DNA of 9,704 bases from Treponema sp. GTDB taxonomy: Bacteria; Spirochaetota; Spirochaetia; Treponematales; Breznakiellaceae. The position numbers and the translations under genes were made by a program. The notes beneath the pieces were generated by a model. That model had not been told where the DNA came from. It made no database searches and was given only the letters and a program-made list of their open reading frames with translations. This document shows, piece by piece, positions 1 through 6,658 of this stretch. The first letter of the stretch is position 1, and the number at the start of each line of letters is the position of its first letter. The stretch covers positions 1-9,704 of the forward strand of contig JAISND010000241.1 of assembly GCA_031276615.1 (NCBI GenBank), in the 5' to 3' direction.

Positions 1-733
1 TCAGGGGACAGAGCAGGAACACCGCCGCCGCAAGACCCGCGGCCGCGGGGACAGGAGCCGCCGCGCCGGCCATTTCCGCGGCCGTGTCCGCCGGCGCGAA
101 GGCGCCGCCCGCGCCCGGAACCAGGCCCGCGGCGCCGGCAAGGCAGGCCAGCCCGCCGCCGGTGAAAGCCCAGAGCAGCAGGGCGGTTATCATTCCGCCG
201 GCGCAGCGGCGGGCGCTGGATTCCTTTGCCAGCGCGCCAAGGCTGCCGGGATTTACCGGGGGCGCCATGCGGGGAACGAGGGCGGCGCCGAATCTGCCGC
301 AGAGGGGATAGGCAAAAATGAAGACCGCCGCTCCGGACGACGCAAAGGGAGCGGACGCGGCGAGGAGCGCCGCCTTGAGGCCGAGCGCCGCAGCGCCGGC
401 AAAAAATCCGTACACGCCGATTCGGGAATCCTTCAGGATGGCAAGGCGTTTATCCCTGTCCGCGCTGCCCAGAAAGGCGTCAGCGGTATCCATGAGTCCG
501 TCAAGGTGGAAGAGGTTGAAGCAGAGGTACTGGACTATCAAAACACAGACAACGCTCAAAGAAACGCTGCCGAAAAAACGGCGGAGGATCGTGAAGCATA
601 ACAGGCCGAGGAAGGCAGGGAAGATTCCGATAACGGGAAGGTAAAAATCCATTCGGGAAGGATCAAAGCGAAAGGGCCGCCTGACCGGAATGCGCGAAAT
701 TACGCTGAAGGCCGAAAGAAAACGATCAAACAT
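1..733 (-). CDS. cobS: Adenosylcobinamide-GDP ribazoletransferase (cobalamin synthase), 3' end outside window
   Basis: CobS is an integral membrane enzyme that joins adenosylcobinamide-GDP to alpha-ribazole (or its phosphate), the final step of cobamide assembly. The 244 visible residues begin MFDRFLSAFSVISRIPV, a typical CobS N-terminus. The conserved acidic metal-binding motif HLDGLMDTADAF is at residues 76-87 and KDSRIG at 101-106, with hydrophobic membrane segments around them. The ATG at 733 is preceded by a GGGGGGAGG ribosome site with a 7-base spacer. The gene runs past position 1; CobS is usually near 250 residues, so only the C-terminus should be missing. Residues from about 200 on are very rich in Ala, Gly and Pro, which is unusual and may be an insertion before the last membrane helix. 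It lies 104 bp downstream of cobT, the only sizeable gap between genes in the unit. The identity is firm. Confidence 0.95.
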   Translation of the reverse strand, partial: MFDRFLSAFSVISRIPVRRPFRFDPSRMDFYLPVIGIFPAFLGLLCFTILRRFFGSVSLSVVCVLIVQYLCFNLFHLDGLMDTADAFLGSADRDKRLAILKDSRIGVYGFFAGAAALGLKAALLAASAPFASSGAAVFIFAYPLCGRFGAALVPRMAPPVNPGSLGALAKESSARRCAGGMITALLLWAFTGGGLACLAGAAGLVPGAGGAFAPADTAAEMAGAAAPVPAAAGLAAAVFLLCPL

Positions 734-762
734 TGTTTTTCCTCCCCCCGGCAGCGGAAAAG

Positions 763-786
763 TCCCCGCGCTACCGGGGGCGGGAA
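763..786 (-). other. GC-rich hairpin in the cobT-cobS gap
   Basis: The 104-bp gap between cobT and cobS contains an inverted repeat that reads on the minus strand as UUCCCGC and GCGGGGA (7 bp including one G-U) around a 10-base loop, followed by CUUUU. A separate 12-bp perfect palindrome, cccgccggcggg, lies at 802-813. These could be an internal attenuator, an mRNA processing site or a structure that tunes cobS translation. The U-tract is short, so a strong terminator is unlikely. In DNA this GC-rich, such repeats also arise by chance. Confidence 0.3.
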
Positions 787-837
787 CATCCGGACGGGCT
801 GCCCGCCGGCGGGAATCCCCGCGGCGGCGCGGCAATA

Positions 838-1884
838 TCAGAAATTTTCTTCGGTCTTGACGGCGTCGGTCACGCGGGCGTCCGCAAAGGAGGCCATGTT
901 CCGCGCCGCCAAAACGCCCAGCTCGACAATGTGCCCGCCGATAACCGCGCCGGTTCCTTCGCCAAGGCGCATTTCAAGACTCACAACCGGCTCAAGTCCC
1001 ATGCGTTCAAGCAGGGGCCTGTGTCCGGTAACTTTGGAAAGATGCCCCGCAAAGAGCCAGTCCGAAACGCCGGGATTGATAAGCCAGGCCATGTAGGCCG
1101 CGGAGCTGACCGGGAAACCGTCGAGTACGCAGGCTATGCCTTTTCCCTCAAGGCCGAGGATGAAACCCGCCATCATCGCAAAATCGGCGGAACCCAGTTC
1201 CCTGAGTATCTCTTCCCCCCTGGGCGGAGGATTCCGGCGCTTTACCGCTTCCGTGACAATCCGCCGTTTGTGTTCCAGCATGGCATCGTCAATGCCGGTA
1301 CCCCGGTCAACAACATCGCCCGGGCCGAATCCGGCGGCGACGAGCATGGCCGCGGCGGTGCTGGTGTTCCCTATGCCAAGGTCGCCGATGGCGGTGATGC
1401 CGTATCCCCTTTCCGCCGCGTCCTTTGCCAGAGACCGGCCGCGCTCCAGGGCGGCTTCGGTTTCCCCGGCAGTCAGGGCGGCTTCACGGTAACTGTTGCG
1501 GCTGCCTCCGTTGATCCGTTCCCGCAAAAAACGGCAGACCGGCTTGAGTTCCCCGTCGGGCGGAAAATCACCGCCCCTTACTCCGGCGTCAACAAGGGTG
1601 ATCTCCCAGCCCGTACCGCCGGCCAGGGCGTTGATCCCCGCGCCACCCGCGAGTATGTTCAGCACCATCTGCCGGGTCACCTCCTGCGGGTACAGCGACA
1701 CTCCTTCGCCGGCGATGCCGTGATCCCCGGCAAAGACATAGATTCCCTTTTTGCCGATTTTGGGCGGAACCTGTTTCTGAATCTCCGCCATTTTTATGCA
1801 GTAGGTTTCCAGCCTGCCCAGGCTTCCCCGGGGCTTGGTAAGGTTGTCAAGATGCCTCTCCATTGCGGTTCTGATGTTTTCCAT
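838..1884 (-). CDS. cobT: Nicotinate-nucleotide:dimethylbenzimidazole phosphoribosyltransferase
   Basis: CobT activates the lower-ligand base: it transfers phosphoribose from nicotinate mononucleotide to dimethylbenzimidazole or a related base, giving alpha-ribazole phosphate for CobS. The 348-residue protein has full family length. It shows LTKPRGSLGRLE (residues 15-26), FAGDHG (51-56), the Gly-rich GDLGIGNTSTAAAM segment, GRGTGIDD, and the C-terminal GEGTGA motif (308-313). Glu309 corresponds to the catalytic glutamate of characterised CobT (Glu317 in Salmonella, from memory). The ATG at 1884 is preferred to the adjacent in-frame TTG at 1887 because AAGGAGG ends 6 bases before the ATG. The ATG shares one base with the stop of the upstream gene (TGATG), so translation is probably coupled. 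No key residue appears to be missing. Confidence 0.97.
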   Translation of the reverse strand: MENIRTAMERHLDNLTKPRGSLGRLETYCIKMAEIQKQVPPKIGKKGIYVFAGDHGIAGEGVSLYPQEVTRQMVLNILAGGAGINALAGGTGWEITLVDAGVRGGDFPPDGELKPVCRFLRERINGGSRNSYREAALTAGETEAALERGRSLAKDAAERGYGITAIGDLGIGNTSTAAAMLVAAGFGPGDVVDRGTGIDDAMLEHKRRIVTEAVKRRNPPPRGEEILRELGSADFAMMAGFILGLEGKGIACVLDGFPVSSAAYMAWLINPGVSDWLFAGHLSKVTGHRPLLERMGLEPVVSLEMRLGEGTGAVIGGHIVELGVLAARNMASFADARVTDAVKTEENF

Positions 1885-2723
1885 CAATTTCCTCCTTCGG
1901 ATATATTTTTGTTGCGCATAACATCAGTGTTGCCCGCCGGCGTCATGTTTTTCAGCACAAGCATACAGGCCTGTACCTCTTCCCAGGAAAAAACTTCCAG
2001 GTTGACGACGCCGCCGTAATCTTCGAGCAGGGGCAGCAGTTCGCGGAGCCACGCTTCATCCTGCCGCAATCTGCGGTGATCGGCAAGCCGCCCGTCGCGC
2101 AGGGCCGCTTCCCGGTCAATGCCGTGCAGGTGAATCTCCGTGACGCGATCCCGGTACCGCGAAAAAAAGGCGGCGGGGCTTTTCCCTTCCAGCAGAAGAT
2201 GCCCCGTATCCATGCAGAGGCCCGTTTCTCCGCCAAGGAGGGGAAGGGCCGCTTCAAAGAGGCCGCCGAAGGTGTTTTCCATAAGGAAACGGGGAGCGGC
2301 CTTTCCGCCGGAGGGACAGGATCCGCCGCCGGGATCCCCGTTTCCGGGGCCGTATTTTTTTGCCCAGAGCCTGACAAGCTCCAGCCGGGATACGGAATTT
2401 TCAGGAGGCGGATGCACGATGAAATGGCGTACCAGCGGCGCGAGCCGGGCGACAAGTTCTTCATGTTCCGGCGCCAGGGTTTCGGGCAGGTGGGCGGTGA
2501 AGGTAAAACGATCCCGAAAGCCGCGGACGCTTTCCCACTCGGCGTCAAGCTGCGCGCGCGTTTCATTGTCGTACATGAAAAAGAGCAGTTCCACGCCCCG
2601 GATCGCCGTTTTGTTTTCGAGGAAGCGAAGGTTCTCCGCGCAGGTTCCGGGTATAACCCAGGAGGGAACGCTGAGGCAGGCGCGGCCGGCGCCGGGGACA
2701 CCGGGCCTTTCAGCGGTATTCAC
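1884..2723 (-). CDS. Xylose-isomerase-like TIM-barrel protein (sugar phosphate isomerase/epimerase superfamily) in the cobamide operon
   Basis: This 279-residue protein looks like an AP endonuclease family 2 / xylose-isomerase-like TIM barrel. Members are metal-dependent isomerases, epimerases or endonucleases. Likely metal ligands are visible in family order: Glu149 (FLMENTF), Asp172 and His175 (CMDTGH), His198/His200 (EIHLHGID), His216 (ADHRRL) and Glu243 (NLEVFS), with His78 and His104 on earlier strands. It therefore looks catalytically competent. Residues about 124-143 form a Gly/Pro/Ser-rich insert. It starts with GTG in a GTGA overlap with the cobU stop, and its own stop overlaps the cobT ATG. 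Being locked between cobU and cobT argues for a role in nucleotide-loop assembly. The standard alpha-ribazole phosphatase CobC is absent from the window, so that step, or supply or processing of a base or sugar phosphate, is a possible role. The fold is fairly sure; the substrate is unknown. Confidence 0.82.
   Translation of the reverse strand: MNTAERPGVPGAGRACLSVPSWVIPGTCAENLRFLENKTAIRGVELLFFMYDNETRAQLDAEWESVRGFRDRFTFTAHLPETLAPEHEELVARLAPLVRHFIVHPPPENSVSRLELVRLWAKKYGPGNGDPGGGSCPSGGKAAPRFLMENTFGGLFEAALPLLGGETGLCMDTGHLLLEGKSPAAFFSRYRDRVTEIHLHGIDREAALRDGRLADHRRLRQDEAWLRELLPLLEDYGGVVNLEVFSWEEVQACMLVLKNMTPAGNTDVMRNKNISEGGN
1891..1897 (-). promoter_or_regulatory. Strong ribosome binding site deciding the cobT start
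   Basis: The minus strand reads AAGGAGG here, with a 6-base spacer to the ATG at 1884 and only 3 bases to the alternative TTG at 1887. This favours ATG. It lies inside the last codons of the upstream TIM-barrel gene. Confidence 0.75.
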
Positions 2724-3238
2724 TTTACCCTCAGGGGAATACCCGCCACCATCAGTTCTACCCGGTCGGCGGCGGCGGCGATTTTCCGGTTTGCCCCGGC
2801 CAGCAGCAGATTGTAGCGGCGGGTATCTTCATCAAAGGGAACGTTTCCCAGGCCGGTTTCGTTGCTTACGATGATGCAGCTTTTCATGCCCGCAATGAAC
2901 GAATCGAGAATGCGCGGAAAATCTTCCTCCCGTTTGTAATACATGAGATTGTTTACCCACATGGGAATGCAGTCCACCAGCGCCCGCCCGCCCGCGGCGG
3001 CAAGGGCGCGGTCCAGCTCAAGGGTTTCCTCGATGAGGGCAAGCGCCCCTTCGCCGGCAAGGCGGCCGCGTTCTTCCCGATGGCGCATAATGCGGGATTT
3101 CATTTCATCGTCCAGCGCCTCGGCGGTGGCGATAAAAGAGACGGGGTTCCGCGCCGAAGGTTTCCATTCGGCAATCGCCAGGTCAAGGGCGCGCCGGGAC
3201 TTTCCCGATTTTATGCCGCCGGTAATGAATATGATCAT
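2720..3238 (-). CDS. cobU: Adenosylcobinamide kinase / adenosylcobinamide-phosphate guanylyltransferase
   Basis: CobU phosphorylates adenosylcobinamide and then transfers GMP to it, giving adenosylcobinamide-GDP for CobS. The 172 residues match the normal length. The P-loop GGIKSGKS is at residues 7-14, followed by FIATAEALDDEMKSRIMRH, where His53 in RHREER lies at the guanylylated-histidine site. Then come VDCIPMWVNNL (about 88-98), SNETGLGNVP (125-134) and the C-terminal RRYNLLLAGANRKIA...VAGIPL segment. Two small departures from the family are visible: the Trp-containing motif usual after HRxxR is replaced by RLAGEGALALIEE, and the usual GxxNQ is GANRK. Neither removes a nucleotide-binding residue. 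The ATG overlaps the btuD stop in ATGA. The identity is firm. Confidence 0.95.
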   Translation of the reverse strand: MIIFITGGIKSGKSRRALDLAIAEWKPSARNPVSFIATAEALDDEMKSRIMRHREERGRLAGEGALALIEETLELDRALAAAGGRALVDCIPMWVNNLMYYKREEDFPRILDSFIAGMKSCIIVSNETGLGNVPFDEDTRRYNLLLAGANRKIAAAADRVELMVAGIPLRVK

Positions 3239-4065
3239 GATTGTTCCCCGCCGGAGTCCGCGCGGTCCGGAACGGCCTTGCCGCCCTCCGCGCTTCCGTC
3301 CGCGCCGTCTTGCCGCCAGTTTTCGAGGGATTCCAGCATGAAGCCCCGTATGTCAATGCCGTACACGCTTTTCAGAATTTCGCCGTTCAGCACTTCGGCC
3401 GGCCTGCCCCAGGCGGCGAGTTTTCCGTGGTTCATCAGGGCCGCGCTGTCGCCGAAGCGGTGTACCAGGTTAAGATCGTGGAACACGCCGACAACGGCGC
3501 GTTTCCTTTCCCCGGCCCAGCCGCGGAGGTAACGCAGCAGTTCAATCTGGTGCTTGAGATCAAGGTGGTTGGTGGGTTCGTCCAGAAGAATGATCGAAGG
3601 ATTCTGAACCAGGGTACGGGCAAGGAAAACCCGCTGAAGCTGGCCGCCGGACAGTTCGCTGATCAGCCGGTCTTTGATGTCAGCAAGTTCAAGTTTTTCC
3701 AGCGCGGCGGCGATGATTCCCCTGTCCTCTTCCGAAAGTTCCTTGAGGAAACCCGGCGAGTAGGCGTAGCGTCCCATGGCAACGGTATCGTAAACGGTGT
3801 AGGGGAAATAAATTTCCGAGGTCTGTCCCATGAGGGTGATCTTCTTCGCAAGTTCCCTGCGGGGAATTGATGAAACCTCCCGCCCGTCTATCAGCGCCTT
3901 TCCGCGGTATCCGAGAATGCCGGCGATTGAACGGAGAAGCGTCGTCTTGCCGCAGCCGTTAGGCCCAAGCACGCAGAGCACTTCCCCCGGCCTGGCCCTG
4001 AGTGAAACATCCCGGATGATGTCGGCCTCTCCGTAACCGCTGCACAGTCCGCTGATTTCAAGCAT
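3235..4065 (-). CDS. btuD: Corrinoid ABC transporter ATP-binding protein
   Basis: This is the cytoplasmic ATPase that powers corrinoid import with BtuC and BtuF. The 276 residues carry Walker A GPNGCGKTT (34-42), a Q-loop Gln81, the signature LSGGQ (138-142), Walker B IILLDEP (158-164) with the D-loop NHLD, and a switch histidine at His196 (FHDLN). It belongs to the FecE/BtuD group, which also serves siderophores and haem; B12 is assigned from the riboswitch and neighbours. The C-terminus ends in a hydrophilic Gly/Asp/Ala/Ser-rich tail of about 26 residues (from about 251) that is not part of the ATPase core. The ATG lies 9 bp after the btuC stop with a GGAACGGA ribosome site, and its stop overlaps cobU. 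Confidence 0.93.
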   Translation of the reverse strand: MLEISGLCSGYGEADIIRDVSLRARPGEVLCVLGPNGCGKTTLLRSIAGILGYRGKALIDGREVSSIPRRELAKKITLMGQTSEIYFPYTVYDTVAMGRYAYSPGFLKELSEEDRGIIAAALEKLELADIKDRLISELSGGQLQRVFLARTLVQNPSIILLDEPTNHLDLKHQIELLRYLRGWAGERKRAVVGVFHDLNLVHRFGDSAALMNHGKLAAWGRPAEVLNGEILKSVYGIDIRGFMLESLENWRQDGADGSAEGGKAVPDRADSGGEQS

Positions 4066-4074
4066 GTTCCGTTC

Positions 4075-5088
4075 CTACCGTCTTTTGAAATAGACCCAGG
4101 CGAAAAAGGGCGCACCGATGATGGCGGTAACCGCCCCCACGGGAAGTTCCGAGGGTGAAACCGCCGTCCGCGCGATCAGGTCGGTTATGACAAGAAGGGA
4201 GCCTCCGGCGAGGAAGGACATGGGCAGGACGTACCTGTGGGGGGAACCGACAATTTTGCGCGCGATGTGAGGCGCTATGAGATCGACAAAGCCGATGGCG
4301 CCGCTCAGGGCCACGGCCCCGCCGGTGAGTACCGCCGAATAGACAAGCAGCCGTATGCGCAGGCTCCGGGTGTCCACGCCGATTGCCTTGGCCTGTTCTT
4401 CGCCGAAGGTAAGTATGTCCATTTCTTTCGTATAACGAATGGTGCCCGCAAGCCCCAGCGCGAGAAAGGGCAGCATCAGCCCCACGTAGCTCCAGCCCTT
4501 GAGGGCGAAACTCCCCATCTGCCAGAGGAGGAGGTTCCGCAGCTGTTCGCGGTACAGGGCGATGAGGGTGGTGATAAGGGCGTTCACAAAAAGCGAGAAC
4601 ACCATGCCGAAAAGGATGATCGTATTGTTGGAAAGCGATTTGTCAAGCCTTGTCGAAAAGGAAATCACGAAGAGAACCGTGGCAAGGCCGAATACAAAAC
4701 CCGCGAAAGGCAGGGTAAAGCCGCCGGCAAGGGGGAGGCTCAGCCCGCTCAGCATCACAAGCCCCGCGCCCAGGGACGCGCCGGAGGAAACGCCGATGAT
4801 GTAGGGCGACGCAAGCTGGTTTTTCAGAACCGACTGAAACACCGCGCCGCTGACGGAAAGGGCGCCGCCGATAATAAAGGCCAGCAGCGCCCGGGGCAGA
4901 CGCAGGGTCCAGATGATGGTGATGTCCCTGGGATTGATCCCGCCGCGGAGGGGCAGGGAAAAGACCCTGTTGAGGATGATGCTTGCGGTGTCAGGGAGGC
5001 CGATGGAGGTGCTGCCCAGGGATGTCCCCGCCCAGAGGATGATCAGGGAGACGATTCCGGTAAAAATGAAAATGCCGCTTCGCTTCAT
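4075..5088 (-). CDS. btuC: Corrinoid ABC transporter permease (FecCD/BtuC family)
   Basis: This is the inner-membrane permease, probably acting as a dimer, through which corrinoid passes into the cytoplasm. The 337 residues are almost entirely hydrophobic helices, as expected for the roughly ten-helix FecCD fold. Family motifs are visible: LRLPRALLAFIIGGALSVSG, NQLASPYIIGVSSGASLGA (family NPLAxPxxLGxSSGA), LLWQMGS, GFVDLIAPHIAR followed by GSPHRYVLP, and ELPVGAVTAIIGAPFF near the end. The ATG begins 5 bp after the btuF stop and the TAG lies 9 bp before btuD, so the three transporter genes form a block. Corrinoid as substrate is inferred from the riboswitch and the cob genes, because sequence alone does not separate this family from siderophore permeases. 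Confidence 0.93.
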   Translation of the reverse strand: MKRSGIFIFTGIVSLIILWAGTSLGSTSIGLPDTASIILNRVFSLPLRGGINPRDITIIWTLRLPRALLAFIIGGALSVSGAVFQSVLKNQLASPYIIGVSSGASLGAGLVMLSGLSLPLAGGFTLPFAGFVFGLATVLFVISFSTRLDKSLSNNTIILFGMVFSLFVNALITTLIALYREQLRNLLLWQMGSFALKGWSYVGLMLPFLALGLAGTIRYTKEMDILTFGEEQAKAIGVDTRSLRIRLLVYSAVLTGGAVALSGAIGFVDLIAPHIARKIVGSPHRYVLPMSFLAGGSLLVITDLIARTAVSPSELPVGAVTAIIGAPFFAWVYFKRR

Positions 5089-5093
5089 GCCGT

Positions 5094-6062
5094 TTATTCA
5101 GGATACACCGCGGCGGCCATCTGTTTCAACGCAATCACGATATTGTGGGAAGGCCGGGAAGCCGCGTCGCCGTCGACAGAATACACCGCGCTGTTTTGAA
5201 CAGCCCTGGTATGATCGAAGCCCGGCCTGCGCAGTATCTCGGCTACAGGGTCCGCGTTAAGGCCCGTCAGGGTAAGGATCACATCGGGGTTGCGTTCAAT
5301 GATAATCTCCGCCGCCGGCGAAAACCAGTCCTTCTGATCGGCAAAGATATTGTCCGCGCCGATGACGCTTATCATTTCGCCGAGATAGGTTTCCCTTCCG
5401 ATGCTGACCATGTAGGGCCAGGGCGAAATTTCAAAGTACACGGACTTCCTTTCGGTAAAGGCCGCGCCCCGCGCGGCTATCGCGCCGATTTCCGCTTTCA
5501 TGCCGCTGATGAGTTCTTCGCCCTTTTCACGGGCTTCCAGAAGGCCCGCGATAAAGCGTATGTCCCCGTAAATACCGTCAATGTCGCCGCTGGTCGGAAT
5601 ATACACTACGGAGATTCCCGTGTCCTTGATCAGTTTGAAGGGGTCTTCCCCGGAGACGGTCATGTTGTGGCCCGCCGCGATGATCAGGTCCGGCTTGAGG
5701 CCGACAATGACTTCGGCGTCGGGGTAGGAAAAATCAATCCGGACGAGATCGGGGCTGATGCCGCTTATCCCGGAGGAAAAGGTATCGACGGCGACGAGTT
5801 TGTCCGCCCTGCCCAGGGCTTCGATAATCTCCGTGTTCGAGGGGGCGGTGGAGATGACGCGGCCAATCCGCGCAGGGACGGCCGTCTTTGCGCCGGAGCG
5901 GTCGGTGACGGTTTCCTTTTGTTCCGCGCCCGGGCCGCAGCCGGCCGGAATCACGGCGAGGGCCGCGCAGAAAAGGGCAGCGAAAAAAAGCCGGCGGCCC
6001 GCCGCGCGCGGGATCGGCGGAGAAACAGCCGGCCCGCGGGAAACCTGAAAATCTTGCTTCAT
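5094..6062 (-). CDS. btuF: Corrinoid-binding lipoprotein of the ABC transporter
   Basis: This is the extracytoplasmic binding protein that captures corrinoid and delivers it to BtuCD. The 322 residues start with a long, charged N-region (about 24 residues), then a hydrophobic stretch ending VIPAGC, so Cys42 is the likely lipidated residue. Position -3 of this lipobox is Pro, which is loose by enterobacterial standards. The mature part has the TroA/BtuF two-lobe pattern: RVISTAPSNTEIIEALG, LVAVDTFSSG, then VGLKPDLIIAAG, IYGDIRFIAGLL, and in the second lobe ERNPDVILTLTG. E. coli BtuF is soluble and periplasmic; a lipid-anchored form is common in Gram-positives and spirochaetes. The ATG sits in an ATGA overlap with the stop of the PduO-like gene. 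Confidence 0.9.
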   Translation of the reverse strand: MKQDFQVSRGPAVSPPIPRAAGRRLFFAALFCAALAVIPAGCGPGAEQKETVTDRSGAKTAVPARIGRVISTAPSNTEIIEALGRADKLVAVDTFSSGISGISPDLVRIDFSYPDAEVIVGLKPDLIIAAGHNMTVSGEDPFKLIKDTGISVVYIPTSGDIDGIYGDIRFIAGLLEAREKGEELISGMKAEIGAIAARGAAFTERKSVYFEISPWPYMVSIGRETYLGEMISVIGADNIFADQKDWFSPAAEIIIERNPDVILTLTGLNADPVAEILRRPGFDHTRAVQNSAVYSVDGDAASRPSHNIVIALKQMAAAVYPE

Positions 6063-6658
6063 GGATATACCCTGCTTTTGAATTCAAGCTCTTCAACGCC
6101 CGAGTCCCTGTTGAGCCTCAGGGCGAGGAAAAAAAAGTAGCCTGAAAACAGATTGATGAAATCAAAGAGAATCTCTTCGGTTTTATGCCCCTGCTGCCGG
6201 TGGCGGCTCAAAAGCCGTACCAGCGCCTTGCAGCGGCTGCGTATAACGTGCGCCAGGGAGGCCGCGGCGCAGCCCTGGGGGAGGACAAAACACGCGCCCT
6301 TTGCCGGCCCGCCGTTTTCCGGCCGCGGCCCGCCGCCGGCGGGGGAAGATTCGCCCGGCTCCGGGGAGGATTCGCCCTGCTCCGCGGAATCTCCCCGCGC
6401 CTCCGCGCGCAGGGCTTCGGTTTTTCCATCCAGCCAGGCAAGTTCCTCGCATGTTACCGCCGTGCGGGTTCGCAGCGAAGGGTTGATGTGGTACATAAGC
6501 TCGTTTGCCCTGGTTAAATCGTCCCGCAGGGATTCTTCTTTAACGAGGGAACGGAGCAGGCCGATCATGCCGGAAATTTCGTCGGTGAGAATTTCAAAAT
6601 CACAGCGCAGGTCGCGCGAATCCTCGTAGAGGAAAGGGTAGGACAGGTATTTATTCAT
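6059..6658 (-). CDS. Degenerate PduO-type cob(I)alamin adenosyltransferase homologue
   Basis: PduO-type enzymes transfer adenosyl from ATP to cob(I)alamin. This 199-residue protein matches their helical core: DFEILTDEISGMIGLLRSL (about 20-38) for the family AYGxVDELNSxIG region, CFVLPQGCAAASLAHVIR (123-140) for FxLPGGxxxAxxLHxAR, and FINLFSGYFFFLALRLN (167-183) for FINRLSDYFFxxARxxN. It departs from active enzymes in several ways. The N-terminal ATP-binding stretch (GDxGxT) is absent, and so is any sign of it in the upstream in-frame sequence. The usual RRAER reads KALVR, and NRLSD reads NLFSG. Asp26-Glu27 and Arg140 remain. A Gly/Ser/Pro/Glu insert (about 88-121) splits the core. The ATG at 6658 has GGAGG upstream and overlaps the btuB stop by 8 bp. 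It may be an inactive homologue that binds or senses corrinoid, or a very divergent enzyme. Homology is fairly sure, activity doubtful. Confidence 0.75.
   Translation of the reverse strand: MNKYLSYPFLYEDSRDLRCDFEILTDEISGMIGLLRSLVKEESLRDDLTRANELMYHINPSLRTRTAVTCEELAWLDGKTEALRAEARGDSAEQGESSPEPGESSPAGGGPRPENGGPAKGACFVLPQGCAAASLAHVIRSRCKALVRLLSRHRQQGHKTEEILFDFINLFSGYFFFLALRLNRDSGVEELEFKSRVYP
6344..6406 (-). repeat. Three tandem 21-bp units inside the PduO-like gene
   Basis: Two adjacent 21-bp units (6344-6364 and 6365-6385) differ at only a few positions, and a third, more diverged unit (6386-6406) matches at about 14 of 21 positions. In frame they encode a 7-residue repeat seen as RGDSAEQ, GESSPEP, GESSPAG. 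The multiple-of-three length preserves the frame, which suggests expansion by slippage in a surface loop under selection for an intact gene. Confidence 0.75.

Noticed and set aside
733..2019. A 428-codon open frame on the plus strand opposite cobT and the TIM-barrel gene
   Set aside because: It is antisense to two genes with clear family motifs, its translation matches nothing recognisable, and long antisense frames are expected in GC-rich DNA.
4237..6140. Long plus-strand open frames opposite btuC and btuF
   Set aside because: Their translations are highly charged, compositionally odd mirrors of hydrophobic transporter genes and show no family motif.
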